From contig OZ023180.1 in assembly GCA_963995505.1 (NCBI GenBank), positions 3,410,501-3,474,500 of the forward strand: a stretch of DNA of 64,000 nt, given 5' to 3'. The position numbers and the translations under genes were made by a program. This document shows positions 21,916 through 33,163 of this stretch, in pieces; position 1 is the first letter of the stretch; each line of letters begins with the position of its first letter. The stretch is from Hypericum androsaemum (taxonomy: Eukaryota > Streptophyta > Magnoliopsida > Malpighiales > Hypericaceae). The notes below the pieces were generated by a model that saw only the letters and a list, made by a program, of their open reading frames with translations, did no database searches and was not told where the DNA came from.

Positions 21916-22176
21916 TTGCCATGTCAGTTCAGATCAAAACTCACATGGTCAGAGATAAACACAAGACACTTTTTTGAGAGTTTTTATTACTCGGGGTACA
22001 AAGTGTCTATTTTTAATAACACACAATATTCAAATATATTTAAACTTTTTTTAATTTGTAATACGGAGTTTATTCAGTAATACGGAGTCTCACAGTGGTC
22101 TCAATAAATATCTGTGTATGTACAGAAAAAATAGCTACCGGTATTCGGACAACTACTGACCCCGAAAGTGAATTAA

Positions 22177-22770
22177 TTACAAGGGAATCGGCGTCTCTTT
22201 TCGCTGCCGGTTTTTGGTTCCCCAAGTGATCACGTTCTCTCTGTTTAGGCTCCTCCGCTGCAACTCCATCAGTTGCGACCTCCACGCCCTCTCCCACTCC
22301 GATCTCTGCTCGTTGTGTCCGAATTGGTTCCTGGCGGAGAACGCCAAATGCAAGCCGGCGGCGATATCTCTATCGTACAGAGCTCGGCTTCTCGGGTCGG
22401 AAAGAGTCTGGTAAGCCTCCTTCACTTGGATGAACCTCCAGGTGTTCTCCTCCACCCGGTCCGGCGGCGACACATCGGGGTGGTACTTCCGGGCTAGCTT
22501 CTTGTAAGCTTGCTTGATCTCCGGCAGGGTTCCGGTCTCCGGTACCCCTAGAAGCTCGTAGAAATTAGACTCCGAGCTCATGTACGGGGAGCTAGTGCTC
22601 CTCGTGCTCTTTGCTTTTATGGGCTTGGCTCTCAGTTTCAAGCTTGGCTGATGGGAACTAAGGAAAGAAACTTGGGAAGGAGTGGGATTAGTACTTGGTG
22701 ATGTGAATAATGGAGCTTTGAGGCTGGGTCGGAAGCTGGTTCCTGGGGATGTTGTGACAAAGTTGTTCAT
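22177..22770 (-). CDS. Chloroplast-type J-domain protein, DnaJ20/J20-like (copy B)
   Basis: An intact intronless frame of 197 residues starts at ATG 22770 (MNNFVTTSPG). Residues 1-60 are Ser/Thr/Pro-rich and poor in acidic residues, like a plastid transit peptide. The J domain covers about 68-134: FYELLGVPETGTLPEIKQAY, then KKLARKYHPDVS with the HPD motif at 97-99, and a helix IV ending RALYDRD. The tail (WERAWRSQLMELQRRS, TWGTKNR) matches plant J20/DJC26 proteins, Hsp70 co-chaperones of the chloroplast; Arabidopsis J20 hands misfolded enzymes such as DXS to Hsp70. All J-domain key residues are present. It is about 90% identical by eye to copy C at 50513. A TATA box lies 100 bp upstream. Confidence 0.93.
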   Translation of the reverse strand: MNNFVTTSPGTSFRPSLKAPLFTSPSTNPTPSQVSFLSSHQPSLKLRAKPIKAKSTRSTSSPYMSSESNFYELLGVPETGTLPEIKQAYKKLARKYHPDVSPPDRVEENTWRFIQVKEAYQTLSDPRSRALYDRDIAAGLHLAFSARNQFGHNEQRSEWERAWRSQLMELQRRSLNRENVITWGTKNRQRKETPIPL

Positions 22771-22870
22771 GATTTGATTTTTTGATATTCAGAGTCGAGC
22801 GGGATAAGAATGTGTATTTTTGTAAGATTATGAGATTTCTGTTACCATTTGTGAAATGGACTTGGTGGTG

Positions 22871-22880
22871 CTTATATAGG
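22871..22880 (-). promoter_or_regulatory. TATA box of J20-like copy B
   Basis: The minus-strand sequence CCTATATAAG lies about 100 bp before the ATG at 22770. It is in the same context (ACCAACTCGCCTATATAA) as the TATA box of copy C at 50434. Confidence 0.75.
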
Positions 22881-22899
22881 CGAGTTGGTTGTTAACTAA

Positions 22900-23230
22900 T
22901 TTGGGGTTGGGTTAGTTTCCGGGAAGCACAGAATAATCCAATATATTAATATTGTAAGAGATGAGAGTGAATGTGTCGATAAAGCTTCCAGATTTATCAA
23001 TGACTAAGTGTGGAATAATTGGCGTGAGATTGCGAAAAAGAGGATAAGGTTTCTCTTGGAGCCGACCCACGGGACTAGCTCATTGAGGGGCTCATCTAGG
23101 AGATTAATGATAGGAGCTGTTTTGGGATCTAGATCAAATCATGGCGTGGAAATTAAAAAAAAATTAACAACAGTCCATCGATAAAGAATCAACAAATATG
23201 ACTTGTTATAGTTAGCGAGTAAATAAATCT
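22900..23230 (-). promoter_or_regulatory. Conserved upstream block of J20-like copy B
   Basis: Read on the minus strand, this block aligns with 50160-50400 (copy C), 165-345 plus 1545-1645 (copy A) and 59560-59650 (copy E). Shared words are TTTTGGGATC reversed, the CTAGTCCCGTGGG region, GAAGCTT, CATTCACTCTCATCTCTTAC and a GATTATTCTGTGCTTCCCGG motif about 50 bp upstream of the TATA box. That last motif resembles a spaced TTC…GAA heat-shock half-site pair, but the spacing is not canonical. Confidence 0.65.
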
Positions 23231-23329
23231 TAAGAATCTTTCTTTTTCTCATAAATTATATTAAAAAATCGGTGGTTGAAATATTGTTATTATTTTTGTG
23301 TGTAGATAAATATTGTTATTCATTATGTT

Positions 23330-23720
23330 GGTAGGATTCAATGTAAAATTACTCCGTTAATAATGTATTGCATTACGCATTTAAGTAAGTCCTCGAGGTA
23401 ATACTTTTTTATTGTTGGTGGGGTCCTAGTGAATAATTATTAATTTGTACAAAGGTCCCAAATGTCAAACAACATTTAATTTATCGGTAAAAAAATATAC
23501 TATTTTTAGGAGATTTAAGATTTAAAACTTGACATGTTGTAAAAAAAATTTACCTTAAAAAAACTCAGAAATGACGAGGCTGTCTATTGGTTGACATGTA
23601 ATTAATTTTCTAGAATCTATTATGTGATTAGAAAATTTAGAAGTCGATAATTAAAAGGGACAAAAATGTGGGCGTCGGCGGATTCCATGAGGCGGCAACC
23701 TTCGGGAATTGAGAAAAGTG
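23330..23720 (-). other. Far-upstream flank of copy B (matches 49480-49720)
   Basis: The reverse complement matches 49480-49720 in order: TAATTTGAC/TCACTTTTC, CCGAAGGTTGCC, TCGAC…TCTAAATTTTCTAAT, the TTTGTACAAATTAATA word and TACTTAAATGCGT. It extends the homology of copies B and C about 900 bp upstream of the gene. Nothing coding is seen. Bases 23721-23814 are unassigned. Confidence 0.65.
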
Positions 23721-23814
23721 ATATTATGAAGTAAAATATTTTTTAAAATTTCAACTTATGTTCTTCTCTGGCCGAATAACAATTTTGACTAAGACTAGAC
23801 CGAAAATATAGGGG

Positions 23815-24070
23815 CAGATTTGGTGGGGACTGGGGTAATCCCCAAACATGAAGACTAACGCAAACTAATATCACTACACATGCAAACCAATATCACTTCA
23901 CCTGCAAGCCAATATCACTTCATATGTAAACCAGCGTCTTGTAAACCAATATCACTTCACATGCAAACCAATATCACATTATAGGTTATTGACCATCAGA
24001 TTTAAAGATAATCAAATCTGACGGCCCAAAATGTAGTCTCCACCTATGGACAAATTTTTTTTAGTCCCGA
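23815..24070. repeat. TATTGGTTTGCATG repeat element
   Basis: Five to six copies of a unit like CAAACCAATATCACTTCACATG run at 23860-23985, flanked by GGTGGGGACTGGGG…CC on the left and AGTCTCCACC…GTCCCGACTCAATCCGG on the right. The same unit with similar flanks lies at 38095-38265 and 48130-48290 on the other strand. Bases 24071-24519 are AT-rich and unassigned. Confidence 0.65.
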
Positions 24071-24519
24071 CTCAATCCGGTCTCGAAAATATATTGTGAA
24101 AGCATTTTTTTTAATGCGCCAATTAAGGGCTCGCCGTTATTCTGATTTCTAAGTCACGAAATGTAATATATACACGTAAAATATCGTATAATTGCGGCTT
24201 TTATTTTTATCATATAATGATAAGCGCACTTTATAATTGTTATAAAAAGTTTCACACGAAAATATCATAACAGAAGATAGGACGGGCCAGAATGATTTTT
24301 CTAAAACGATCACGACGAGAAATTTAAAAATATAAAACTAAAATCGCTCTTGGAAATTTTCTTTTGAAAATCACAGTGATATCCAGAATCGGTAATGTGA
24401 AATTACTTTTTTTATTGGGATCATATGGAAAAACCCGTAAATATAAATTATTTCCTATCGAGTGAAATCGATTTTGTTTTTCTTTATCAGTGAATCATGT
24501 CTTCTATCAAAAAGAAATT

Positions 24520-26974
24520 GGCAAATTATTCTCAAGTCCCTGACCTTTGGTCACTCTCCTCTAGGGTCCCTGACTTTTGAAAAATGATTCTCCTATCCCT
24601 AAGTTTTGATGATAATAGACTCTCGGGTCTCTGGCTGACGTCATCAGCTATTTTTTTTATTTTTGATCATGAAAATGATCAAAATACCCTTAAACAAAAA
24701 CAAAAAAAATCACTTTCTTCAACCTTTGACCAAGAACACCAACAACCAAAAATCAACTCAAAAAAAATCAAACTAACCAAAATCAAGAACACAACCAAGA
24801 ACATCAAACTAAATAAAAAATCCAAATAAACCTCTCTTCCTCCCGTGATCTAATGAAAAACTCATGAACCTCCCAAAATTCTCCAAACCCCATATTTCCA
24901 AAAACTCACAACACAAAACCAAGAAGCAGATCCAAAAATCCAGCCACAACACCTCCCAAAATTCTTCATGTCGCGACCCGAAAATAGAAGCGACAAAGTC
25001 TGAGGTATTAATTACCCCGAAAGGCGTCAGACTTTTATTAAGAAACGAAACGATTATCCAAAACAAAAAATCTGTAACATCCAAAGTGATTTAAATATTC
25101 AGAAATCCGAATAAATACTAAAAAGTTCAATAGTCTTTATTATTTGGCCAGAAAACTGTGTTGATGCATGCAGATGAATCACCCTACTCCCGATCCTGGA
25201 TCCCACCTGAACGATCTGAAACACATACAGCTAGGGTGAGTTGATAAACTCAGTAAATAGAACGAAATACAGAAAACGAATCACAGGAAAATGATTTCAC
25301 CTTGCAAACCGAAAGATCCCTATCTGACTATCTAGCCAACTAATCAAAGACAGAATTTCAGAACATAACATATCCACGAGTGTATCCCCTATCTGACTAC
25401 CCTATCCGACTACCCTATCCGACTATATATCACATACTTAACAGAACCTATCAGAATTTGGAGACATAAGTACATGCAGTCGACTTTTCCACAATCAGAA
25501 TTTGGACAGAAGCATAGCATACGGTTTCAACATAATCTAGATCAGAATATCAACACAGATTTTTTTAGCAATAAAGAGATCGGCTTAAGCCAGATCTCGA
25601 ACTCAAGTCATACGTATTCCAGACTGAGACATAGATCATCTTAGGAAAACTAAACTCCTCGATCTACGAGATGACATAAATTCTACTTACCTGACGTATG
25701 AGAGGCAATGATCTAATCCAATGATCTGACCTGGATCCCCTCGAATCTGACTCGTCCACTTACAAATTCATCTTCTCCACCTTTTGTTTGAGAGGTAAAT
25801 ACATGACTTATAACAGGAACCATTCGAAATAGGTTTACTAGGTATTAGTAACTTATCCTCCTCGTACAGCGATTCCCGGATGGTCTCGTCCTCTCTTGGC
25901 ACCTCTTTCCGATTCAGATTTCGCTCCTCACCTTCCCAATGAGAGAAAAATCCGTGGGTATTAATTAGGCTCCCAGAATGGACGACCTAAGGGCCTATTT
26001 ATATAGACTTTCAACCCTAATCCGCCTCTAGCTACCCTAACTATGGAAAATTATTGTTTGTTCCCCCAAACTTTATAAAGTTCTAATTTTAGTTTCCCGA
26101 TTCTTACACTCCAAAAACCAACAGCCTCTCTCCCTGTCCCTCTCTCCCCCTCTCTTCCTTCCCCTTTATTTGTTAGGGTCTTCTCGTTATCTCCCAATAA
26201 TAACAGCTACTCAAAGGGTGGGCCTTTCCAATATGTCACATACGATAGACCATGGAGATTGTAATGCAAAGACCGATCTTTTAAGTCCTGAGAAGGATAA
26301 AGCTCAGGTCTTTATGGAAACCCAGAAAGAAAAAATATAAACCCTCGATTGAGGTTGTGGCGTTGATGCTCCCAATTTCTTTTCGATGTCGTTGCCAGCA
26401 AGAGTCGCCTGGAAGTGGAAATTTGAGTTCAATATTTTTGGGATTGGTTGATTCGAGTATTTTTTTAGTCGAGTAATTATTGAATTGGGGTCGCTTAGAT
26501 TTATGGATTTTAGTTGTCAAATTTCTGGGTTTTAAGCCCTTCTGGGTTTTGAGTTTTTTTTTGTTGTTCTTGATGTTCTTGGTTGTGTTCTTGATTTTGG
26601 TTAGTTTCATCTTATTTTTGGATTGGTTTTTGGTTGTTGGTGTTCTTGGTCAAATGTTGAAGAAGGTAAAAACATTATTTTTGTTTAAGGGTATTTTGGT
26701 CATTTTCATGACAAAAAATAAAAAAAGAGCCGATGACGTTAGCCAAGGACCCGAGAGTATATTATCATCAAAACTTAGGGACGGGACAATCGTTTTTTAA
26801 AAATTAGGGACCCTAGGTTTTAGGGTCCCTGATAAAAAAAAAGAGCCGATGACGTCAGCCAAGGACCCGAGAGTATATTATCATCAAAACTTAGGGACGG
26901 GACAATCATTTTTCAAAAATTAAGAACCCTAGGGGGAGGATGACCAAAGGTCAGGGTCTTGAGGATAATTTGCC
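24520..26974. mobile_element. Pack-MULE-like long-TIR element
   Basis: It begins GGCAAATTATTCTCAAG at 24520 and ends with the reverse complement at 26974. Inverted repeats extend over 270 bp (24520-24800 against 26560-26974) and include the CTTCAACCTTTG…CACCAACAACCAAAAA stretch shared with the 3260-4543 element. A second copy of the terminal part lies next to the right end (26810-26974 repeats 26700-26810), a local duplication. The interior (24830-24968 and 26115-26480) may be captured sequence but is unidentified. A 1.1-kb solo LTR splits it. No transposase and no exact 9-bp duplication were found. Confidence 0.65.
24969..26108 (-). repeat. Solo LTR (minus orientation)
   Basis: On the plus strand the segment starts TGTCGCGACCCG and ends GATTCTTACA, giving TG…CA ends. 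Adjacent 5-mers CTTCA (24964-24968) and CTCCA (26109-26113) differ by one base. A minus-strand TATA box (TCTATATAAATAGG, plus strand near 25998-26011) fits an LTR promoter. No internal retrotransposon sequence adjoins it, so it is probably a solo LTR left by recombination. Four tandem CTATCTGACTAC / CTATCCGACTA repeats lie at 25387-25425. Confidence 0.6.
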
Positions 26975-26984
26975 CAAAAGAAAA

Positions 26985-27465
26985 AATCAGTGAATCCTGT
27001 CGATACTCACCCAAGATAAGTTGATTACCAACCACACTTGTCCCTCACCAGTCTAAGAAAGTTAGTTCACCCATAATAATGGTTCTAAATGATAAATGAA
27101 ATAATTTTTATAAGTAGATTGCAGTTATCATTTTTTATAGGTGATTGTAGTTATCATGAAAAAAATATCCATAAAATAACACGTAATTTTACTTTTTTTA
27201 TACAAGTGTTCGTAACACTTATCGACTAAAGATTGAAACCGAATTAATACATCTTGATTTTAATTAAGTGTGAAATAGTCGTTATTCTTTTGCATAAATC
27301 TCGATTTTAACCATGCCATTATCCTGTATTAGTAGCAACCTTTTTGATCGTTTTTAGAAAATTCAAGACTTAAAAAAAATTAACCTATGCTCCTATCTTC
27401 CATATGGGATTTTTCCTCCAAGTATCTTCTACTATAGGGCCCATTTTGTGTCTCCCATGGACTCG
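26985..27465. other. Unassigned AT-rich stretch
   Basis: No gene, terminal repeat or tandem array was recognised. It begins with TCAGTGAATCCTGTCGATAC, which resembles TCAGTGAATCATGTC just left of the element at 24520, so part may be duplicated flank. Confidence 0.5.
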
Positions 27466-27524
27466 CTCATAAAAAAAATTGATCACGAAGAATTGGGCAC
27501 AAAACTAGGTGCTCAGTCGCCCCG

Positions 27525-27908
27525 GTGCACCTGGCCCGATCTTTACAGCAACTACAAGGACTGCCGGTAATACTCGCCCAAATACCCGCCAACGAACTCC
27601 CAGAGGACCCCAGCAGAGACGCCCAGCTGCACAAACCCAGGCCAAAACTACGCCCCCTGGCACAGAAGCGATCGAGGAACGATGATAATATTCTTAGCTT
27701 TCGATTGAAGGAGGCGGTTGACAGGATTAACTTGGCAAAGGAGAATACAAACCCGAACTTACCAGCGGATAAAGCTGGTTCCAACAAAACTCCACTCTCA
27801 GCGCACCACACCAGTTCTTCCGTGGTTATAACAGGGAAATCACAGCAGGCGAACACCCTCCAAGCGAAAGCTGGTGGGGTGCACCTTTCGGATCCCCCAG
27901 ACGGATAG
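27525..27908 (+). pseudogene. LINE ORF1 remnant
   Basis: An open frame of 127 residues is rich in Asn, Lys, Ser and Pro (RSRNDDNILSFRLKEAVDRI; NLPADKAGSNKTPLSAHHTS). No zinc knuckle is preserved. Its position just upstream of the endonuclease of ORF2 suggests the C-terminal part of ORF1. This assignment rests mainly on position. Confidence 0.45.
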
Positions 27909-28029
27909 GGAGATCAGAGTCACGGGATGGACTTGGACCCAAATGCGAACAAGCAGAATGAGACCAGCGTTCCTCCGAGGCGGGATGTTGGGAAACAGCC
28001 CCAGTAACTGGCCATTGTCAGCCGGTTGG

Positions 28030-31000
28030 ATCACCTTTACCTACTATTTAATGTTATTTAAGTCCCTTATTTGGAACTGTTGTGGTGCTCGAAAGGCGGG
28101 ATTCCTCCGAGCACTAAAGTTTTTAATTCGTACACACAACATCAGCTTGGTGGCCTTGCTGGAGACACAAATTAGCGAGCGTCAGGCAGATGAGGTGTGT
28201 CGACGTATTGGTCTTCAGGTACACTGTGTTGAGGCCAGGGGCAGGCGTGGTGGTTTCTGAATTCTCTGGCAGCAGGACATGGATGTTCGAATCATCAAGG
28301 AGCAAGAACAGTTTATATATATGGAGTTGGCATATCAGGGTCGCAAACCCTTGAGGTTGACGGTCGTGTACACACTTCCACCAGTTACTGGGAACGAGGA
28401 ATATTTGAGAGAGATTGCAGGCTTAGGGTCCTCCGCACCTGGTCCTTGGTTGGTGGCGGAAAACCTTAACTCAACCACCAGACATGACGAGAGGAAAGGG
28501 GGTGCTGGCAGCCTTCGGATCCAAGACAGACGGTTCAGCTCCTAGATAAATCGACAAAGTTTGCTGGATTTGGGATTCTCCGGAATGCCTTTTACGTGGT
28601 CGCGGGCTTGGGCAATGGTGAAAGGGTTTTGAAGAGGTTAGACAGGGCTCTCTATAACGAGGACTGGCGGCTCACCTGGCCGGAGGGTTTTGTTACGCAC
28701 CTGGCACGATACCAGTCAGACCATAGCCCTCTGCTAGACACTTTTTCGGACCAAAAGGTGGGTTCAAGGAGGCGTCGCCCATTTCATTTCCAAGTGGCAT
28801 GGACGTCTCACAAGGAGTTCGCAAAATGTTGTGTCCGAGAATTGGGACCCTACTGTTGGTATTGTGCGAGCCCTACAAAAACTAAAAGAGAAACCCAATA
28901 AATGGAACGTGGAAGTTTTCGATTACATACAGAAACGGAAGAAAAGACTCTTGGCGCGCCTCACGGGCCTTGAGAAAGCACTGGATGCAGCCCCGAATTA
29001 TGGGCTATTGGGATTCGATGAGTCATTGCACTCTAAGTTAGATCTTGTCCTCCATCAAGAGGAAGTACTCTGGCTACAAAAGTCTCGAGAGACGTGGATA
29101 TGCCATAGGGATAGGAACACCAAGTACTTCCACACTACGACTCTGATCAAAAGGAGAAGGAATAGAGTGGAGAGATCTCAGAGGCTACAGCTTTAGAGAG
29201 AATGGCAACAGAATTTTTTTGCAGGTTGTACACAGAAGAGAACCGGGCTCGGGCCAGTGCTCCTTTCATGAATAACTTCCCTCTGTGGTCAGAGGAGGAG
29301 GTGGATAGAGTGACCAGGCCGGTCTCTACAAAGGAACTATATGCATCGCTACAACAAATGGCCCTTTTGAAGGCCCCAGGTAGCGATGGCTTCCATGCGC
29401 TATTCTACCAACAATACTGGGGCATGGTTCGAACGGCAGTGGTGGAGTTGGCCCGTCATGCATTCCAGTCAAGGGTGCTTCTGAAGGTGATCAATGAGAC
29501 CCTACTCGTCCTCATTCCAAAAGTGTCTAACCCGGAGCTGATCCAACAGTTCAGGCCGATAAGCTTATGTGATATGGCACATAAGATCCTTACGAAGATG
29601 ATTGTGAACAGAATCAAGTTCAAGTTACCAGAATTGATATCCCCAGTGCAGGGTAGCTTTGTGCCGGGCAGACAGATAGTGGATAACATCATAATCTTCC
29701 TGAAAGTCCTTCACTCCACGAGGAGCAAGCGGTGCAAGAAGGGATGGATGGTGATTAAAATTAACCTGGAGAAGGCCTACGATAGGATGAATTGGGACTT
29801 TGTGTCAGATACTATACGAGGAGCAGGGATCCCCGAGTCGATAAAGAGCCTGATTATGACATGTATTACTGACAGTTCTATGAAAATCCTATGGAATGGG
29901 GAGATGACAGAGTCCTTCACCTCGATGCACGGCCTGTGGCAGGGGGATCCACTATCCCCCTACTTGTTTGTCATGTCTATGGAGCGCATGGCACAATAGA
30001 TCTCCAACCGGGATTTTAGGAAGCCTATTCGGCTGACCAGGAGAGGCCCAGACTTGACCCACCTTTTTTTGCTGAAATATTGTCTTTTTTGTAGAGGCGA
30101 GCTTGGCCCAGGCACAACTTATCCTTTGCGGACTGGAGCTTTTTTGCTTGGCCTCAAACTAAAAAGTAAGCCACCCGAAGTTGAGAGTATTCTTCTCCAA
30201 GAATGTGTCACACCATGTTGCTTCTCGGATCAGTGGAGTGCTGGGTATTCAGGCAACCACTAACCTCAGGCGCTACCTAGGGTTCCCAGCCTTGTACAAG
30301 CGGGTAACAGATGACATGTTTAATTATATTGTGGAGAGAGTCCAATTGAAGTTGGTTGGCTGAAACACGAAGTAGTTGACGGTAGTAGGTAGATTGAAGC
30401 TTGTCAGATCGGTCCTCACAACATATCAACTTATGCTATGCAAGCGGTCAAGTGACCTCGTAACATCTGTGATAAATTGGAACAACTTTGTAGGGATTTC
30501 TTGTGCGGAGATACAGAAGGCTCACGGTGAGTACACCTAGTAAGTTAGGAGGAGGTGTGCAAGTCGAGAAGCATGGGAGGTCTGGGAGTCTGCATGATTC
30601 GAGAGGTAAATGATGTGTTATTGATGAAGTTGGGTTGGAGGTTCATGCAGGAGAACTCTTCGATGTGGGTAAAGGTGCTTGAGTGCAAGTATGGCAAAGG
30701 GGATGCTACGTGAAGCACCTTTAGAGCGCAGCAGAAAAAATCAACCATTTGGTCTAGCTTGACCAAGGTGGCAGGGGCGCTGGTGGAGGAATGCCACTGG
30801 TCGCTGGGCAACAGAAATGAGATAGAATTCTAGACTGATAGATGGATCGTGGGAGAGGAGCCGCTATTTGACCAAGTGGTAGCACCTCTGCTAGAAGAGT
30901 TGGACAAAAGGCTACGTGAGTACTAGGTACCCCAAGTGGGTTGGGATTGGAATCCTTTAAGGCAGTGGATACCAAATGCTCTATGGCCAAAGTTAGAAGA

Positions 31001-32070
31001 TGTCCTGGTGAGCGAGTTAGAGGATGATTATGACACTATTGCTTGGCGCTATTCAAGCTCCAGGGCGTTCACCTCAAGCTCCGCCTACAGGTTACTTACG
31101 GAAGAGGAATAAGCCGAACAGGGTATCCCAGCACCTCCCAAGGCTCGGGTATGGAGACTGGAGGTACCAGAGAAGATCTACATATTCCTGTGGTCTTGTC
31201 TAAAAAATTGGTTATTGATAAACAACGAGAGGTTGTGACGAAAGATGGCTCCCACGCTGTACTGCTCCTTATGTCGTAGGGCACCAGCGATATTACTGCA
31301 CATGTTAAGAGATTGCCCCCACAGCTCTAGAGTATGGACGACTTTGTTAAGTCCTAATCTGTTTCGTGGGATTTCAAGTGGGGGTTTGCTACCGTGGTTG
31401 ACAAGGAACCTAGAGTGCGAGGTGGAGATTCGAGAAGGGTTGAGGTAGAAGAATTTTTTTTCACTGCCTGCTGGTGGCAGTAGAGGTGGAGGAATGATAA
31501 GGTTTTTAATGGAGTGGATCCACCAACCAACTCAGTAGCCTTAGTTTTGGAGCAAGCAGCCAGTTTTGCTAGAGCTTGGCGCAACATGCGCTCGGAGAGG
31601 GAGGAGACACCAGTGCAGGTGGAGAGTCAGGTTAAATGGACCCAGTCGCCGGCGGACTGGTATAAACTGAATACAGATGGAGCCGCGAAAGGAAATCTAG
31701 GACCAACTAGTGGAGGCGGTGCTCAGGGATTCACAGGGAGTTTGGTGCACCGGCTTCGTGAACCATACGGGTTTCTGTACATCTTTGAAGTCAGAATTAT
31801 GGGTTATTTGGAGGGGTTTGAAGCTGGCTTGGGACTCAGCGTATTAGAAGATTATATTGGAGACTGATTCGCAAGTGGCAGTGAAGAGTCTTACCGAGAG
31901 AGTAGCGAAAGAACACCCAATTTCGTCCCTCATGAGTAACTGTAGGAACCTCATCCGCCGTGATTGGCAAGTAGAGGTTGTTCACTGCTTTCGTGAAGGC
32001 AACCAACTAGCTGATTGGTTGTCAAACTATGCATTTCAATTCCCTTTAGGTATTCATTTTCTGTACTAGC
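28030..32070 (+). pseudogene. LINE ORF2 (endonuclease, reverse transcriptase, RNase H), broken
   Basis: The endonuclease starts SLIWNCCGARKAGFLRALKF (28065), with LVALLETQIS and GMPFTWSR further on. The linker has WICHRDRNTKYFHTTTLIKR (29095). The reverse transcriptase runs 29340-29999 with LLKAPGSDGFHALFYQQYWG, FRPISLCDMAHKILTKMIVN, GSFVPGRQIVDNI, INLEKAYDRMNWDF and LWQGDPLSPYLFVM. The catalytic (Y/F)ADD motif expected near 30070 is lost (LTHLFL then a break). A zinc-binding motif LYCSLCRRAPAILLHMLRDC lies at 31260. RNase H is in two frames: KLNTDGAAKGN (31665) and EVVHCFREGNQLADWLSNYA (31973). About ten disruptions are visible. Confidence 0.9.
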
Positions 32071-32239
32071 CCCTACCGGACTTATGCCCTCTCCTTTTGC
32101 ATGATAGCTTAGGAGTTGGGACTACGCGGTCGGCTTCTGTGTAGTTTTTTGAGTTTTATTAATGAAATGGGTGGAAACACCCACCACTTTCACACAAAAA
32201 AAATAAAAAATAGATTTATTTGAGGAGGTAAAGAATTTA

Positions 32240-32966
32240 AAAGAGTCATTGTGAAAATATAACTCCAATAAAATTCGACATCAACTCTAAGTACTGAAGG
32301 TGAAAAATAAATTAGCTCGACTACTCTAGAATTCTTGAAAGATTGCCGGTCTAAAATATTGCAGGACCGTTTGTTACCTCAAAAACGTTAATCTTGTGCG
32401 ATAGAAACTTGCATTATTCTGGACAACATATTAACATCAACACCCACGTAATTGATTAATTAATCAGGCTCGGAGACACCAAGTTGGCAACCAGCGAACC
32501 GCCAATCCAAAATCTGTCGCCGTCGCGTCTCTTCAGGTGAAAATGATTTGGTAAACGTCCTGACCCTTTTTTCAATTGATTTGGTAGAGTTCCGGTCGAG
32601 AGAAATTTGAAAACAATTCGATATCAACCAAGTGGTTTTAATACTAATAATTTGGACATCCGCGCGTGGTTTAATCGGCAATTGGGTGCTACGGTGAATT
32701 TTTTGTCTGGTGTAACTGGAACCTCGCTTAACGGGAGGATATCGTGGGGTTTATTTTTGGAAAATGTATTAAGATAGAATTTATTATTGTAAAATTTTGA
32801 TACACATTTATCTTGTACGTTAGGTGTCTGATTTAATCGGGAAGTTATAGCCAATCGCCTACAATCAAAACTTAGATTATTTGTTTGTTATAATGCATCT
32901 ATTTTAGGAGATCTAAGATCTTACACCCACTTTAAATAAAAATGCATAATTTAATTTTTTAAGGGT
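32240..32966. other. Duplicated segment, left arm of second inverted set
   Basis: Positions 32390-32960 match 47035-47800 in reverse complement: ATAGAAACTTGCATTATTCT, CAAGTTGGCAACCAGC, CCAAAATCTGTCGCCG, GTTCCGGTCGAG and TTAGGAGATCTAAGATCTTAC. No intact gene is present. Similarity resumes beyond the copia insertion at 37694. Confidence 0.75.
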
Positions 32967-33145
32967 TATTGGGCCGAGCCCTAACTTCTGGCCTATTTAC
33001 CTTTATGTGTTGTATGTCTTGTATAGGACTCTTGTAATTAGTCCCGTAGGTTTTTGCAGTACATACCTAGCTTGCTTTGCTTTGTATATAACTCGGCTTG
33101 AGGCATCAATAAGAGTTTAGCTTTTCTCTTCATTTGATTCTTTCA
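32967..33145 (+). repeat. Copia 5' LTR
   Basis: Begins TATTGGGCC (a decayed TGTTGG start) and ends TTCA next to the primer-binding site. It contains TATATAACTCGG as a TATA-like element at about 33085-33096. Confidence 0.85.
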
Positions 33146-33158
33146 TGGTATCAGAGCC
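33146..33158 (+). other. Primer-binding site (initiator tRNA-Met)
   Basis: TGGTATCAGAGCC directly follows the 5' LTR and is the standard plant copia site complementary to the 3' end of initiator tRNA-Met. Confidence 0.9.
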
Positions 33159-33163
33159 ACACT

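Larger units (their letters stand above)
17315..21990 (-). mobile_element. Decayed MuDR/MULE transposon
   Basis: The inverted repeats GATATAAAAACTTTCAAAAA (17315) and the reverse complement of TTTTTGAGAGTTTTTATTAC (ending 21990) continue inward through GTGTTTATCTC. Adjacent 9-mers TCGGGACGG and TCGGGGTAC share only five positions, so the target duplication is weak. The interior encodes a MuDR-type transposase on the minus strand (17700-20510). The right TIR region was later hit by the hAT-like element at 21004-21915. The element interrupts the 3' flank of copy B. Confidence 0.65.
27470..32207 (+). mobile_element. L1-type LINE, nearly full length, decayed
   Basis: It contains an ORF1-like remnant (27525-27908), an ORF2 with endonuclease, reverse transcriptase, zinc-binding and RNase H parts (28030-32070), a short 3' UTR and an A-rich tail (32190-32207). 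The 5' boundary is uncertain. No target duplication was identified with confidence. Multiple stops and frameshifts show that it is old. Confidence 0.85.

Noticed and set aside
29202..29999. An intact reverse transcriptase gene
   Set aside because: This 265-residue stretch ends before the (Y/F)ADD catalytic motif and is flanked by stops, so it is part of a dead LINE.
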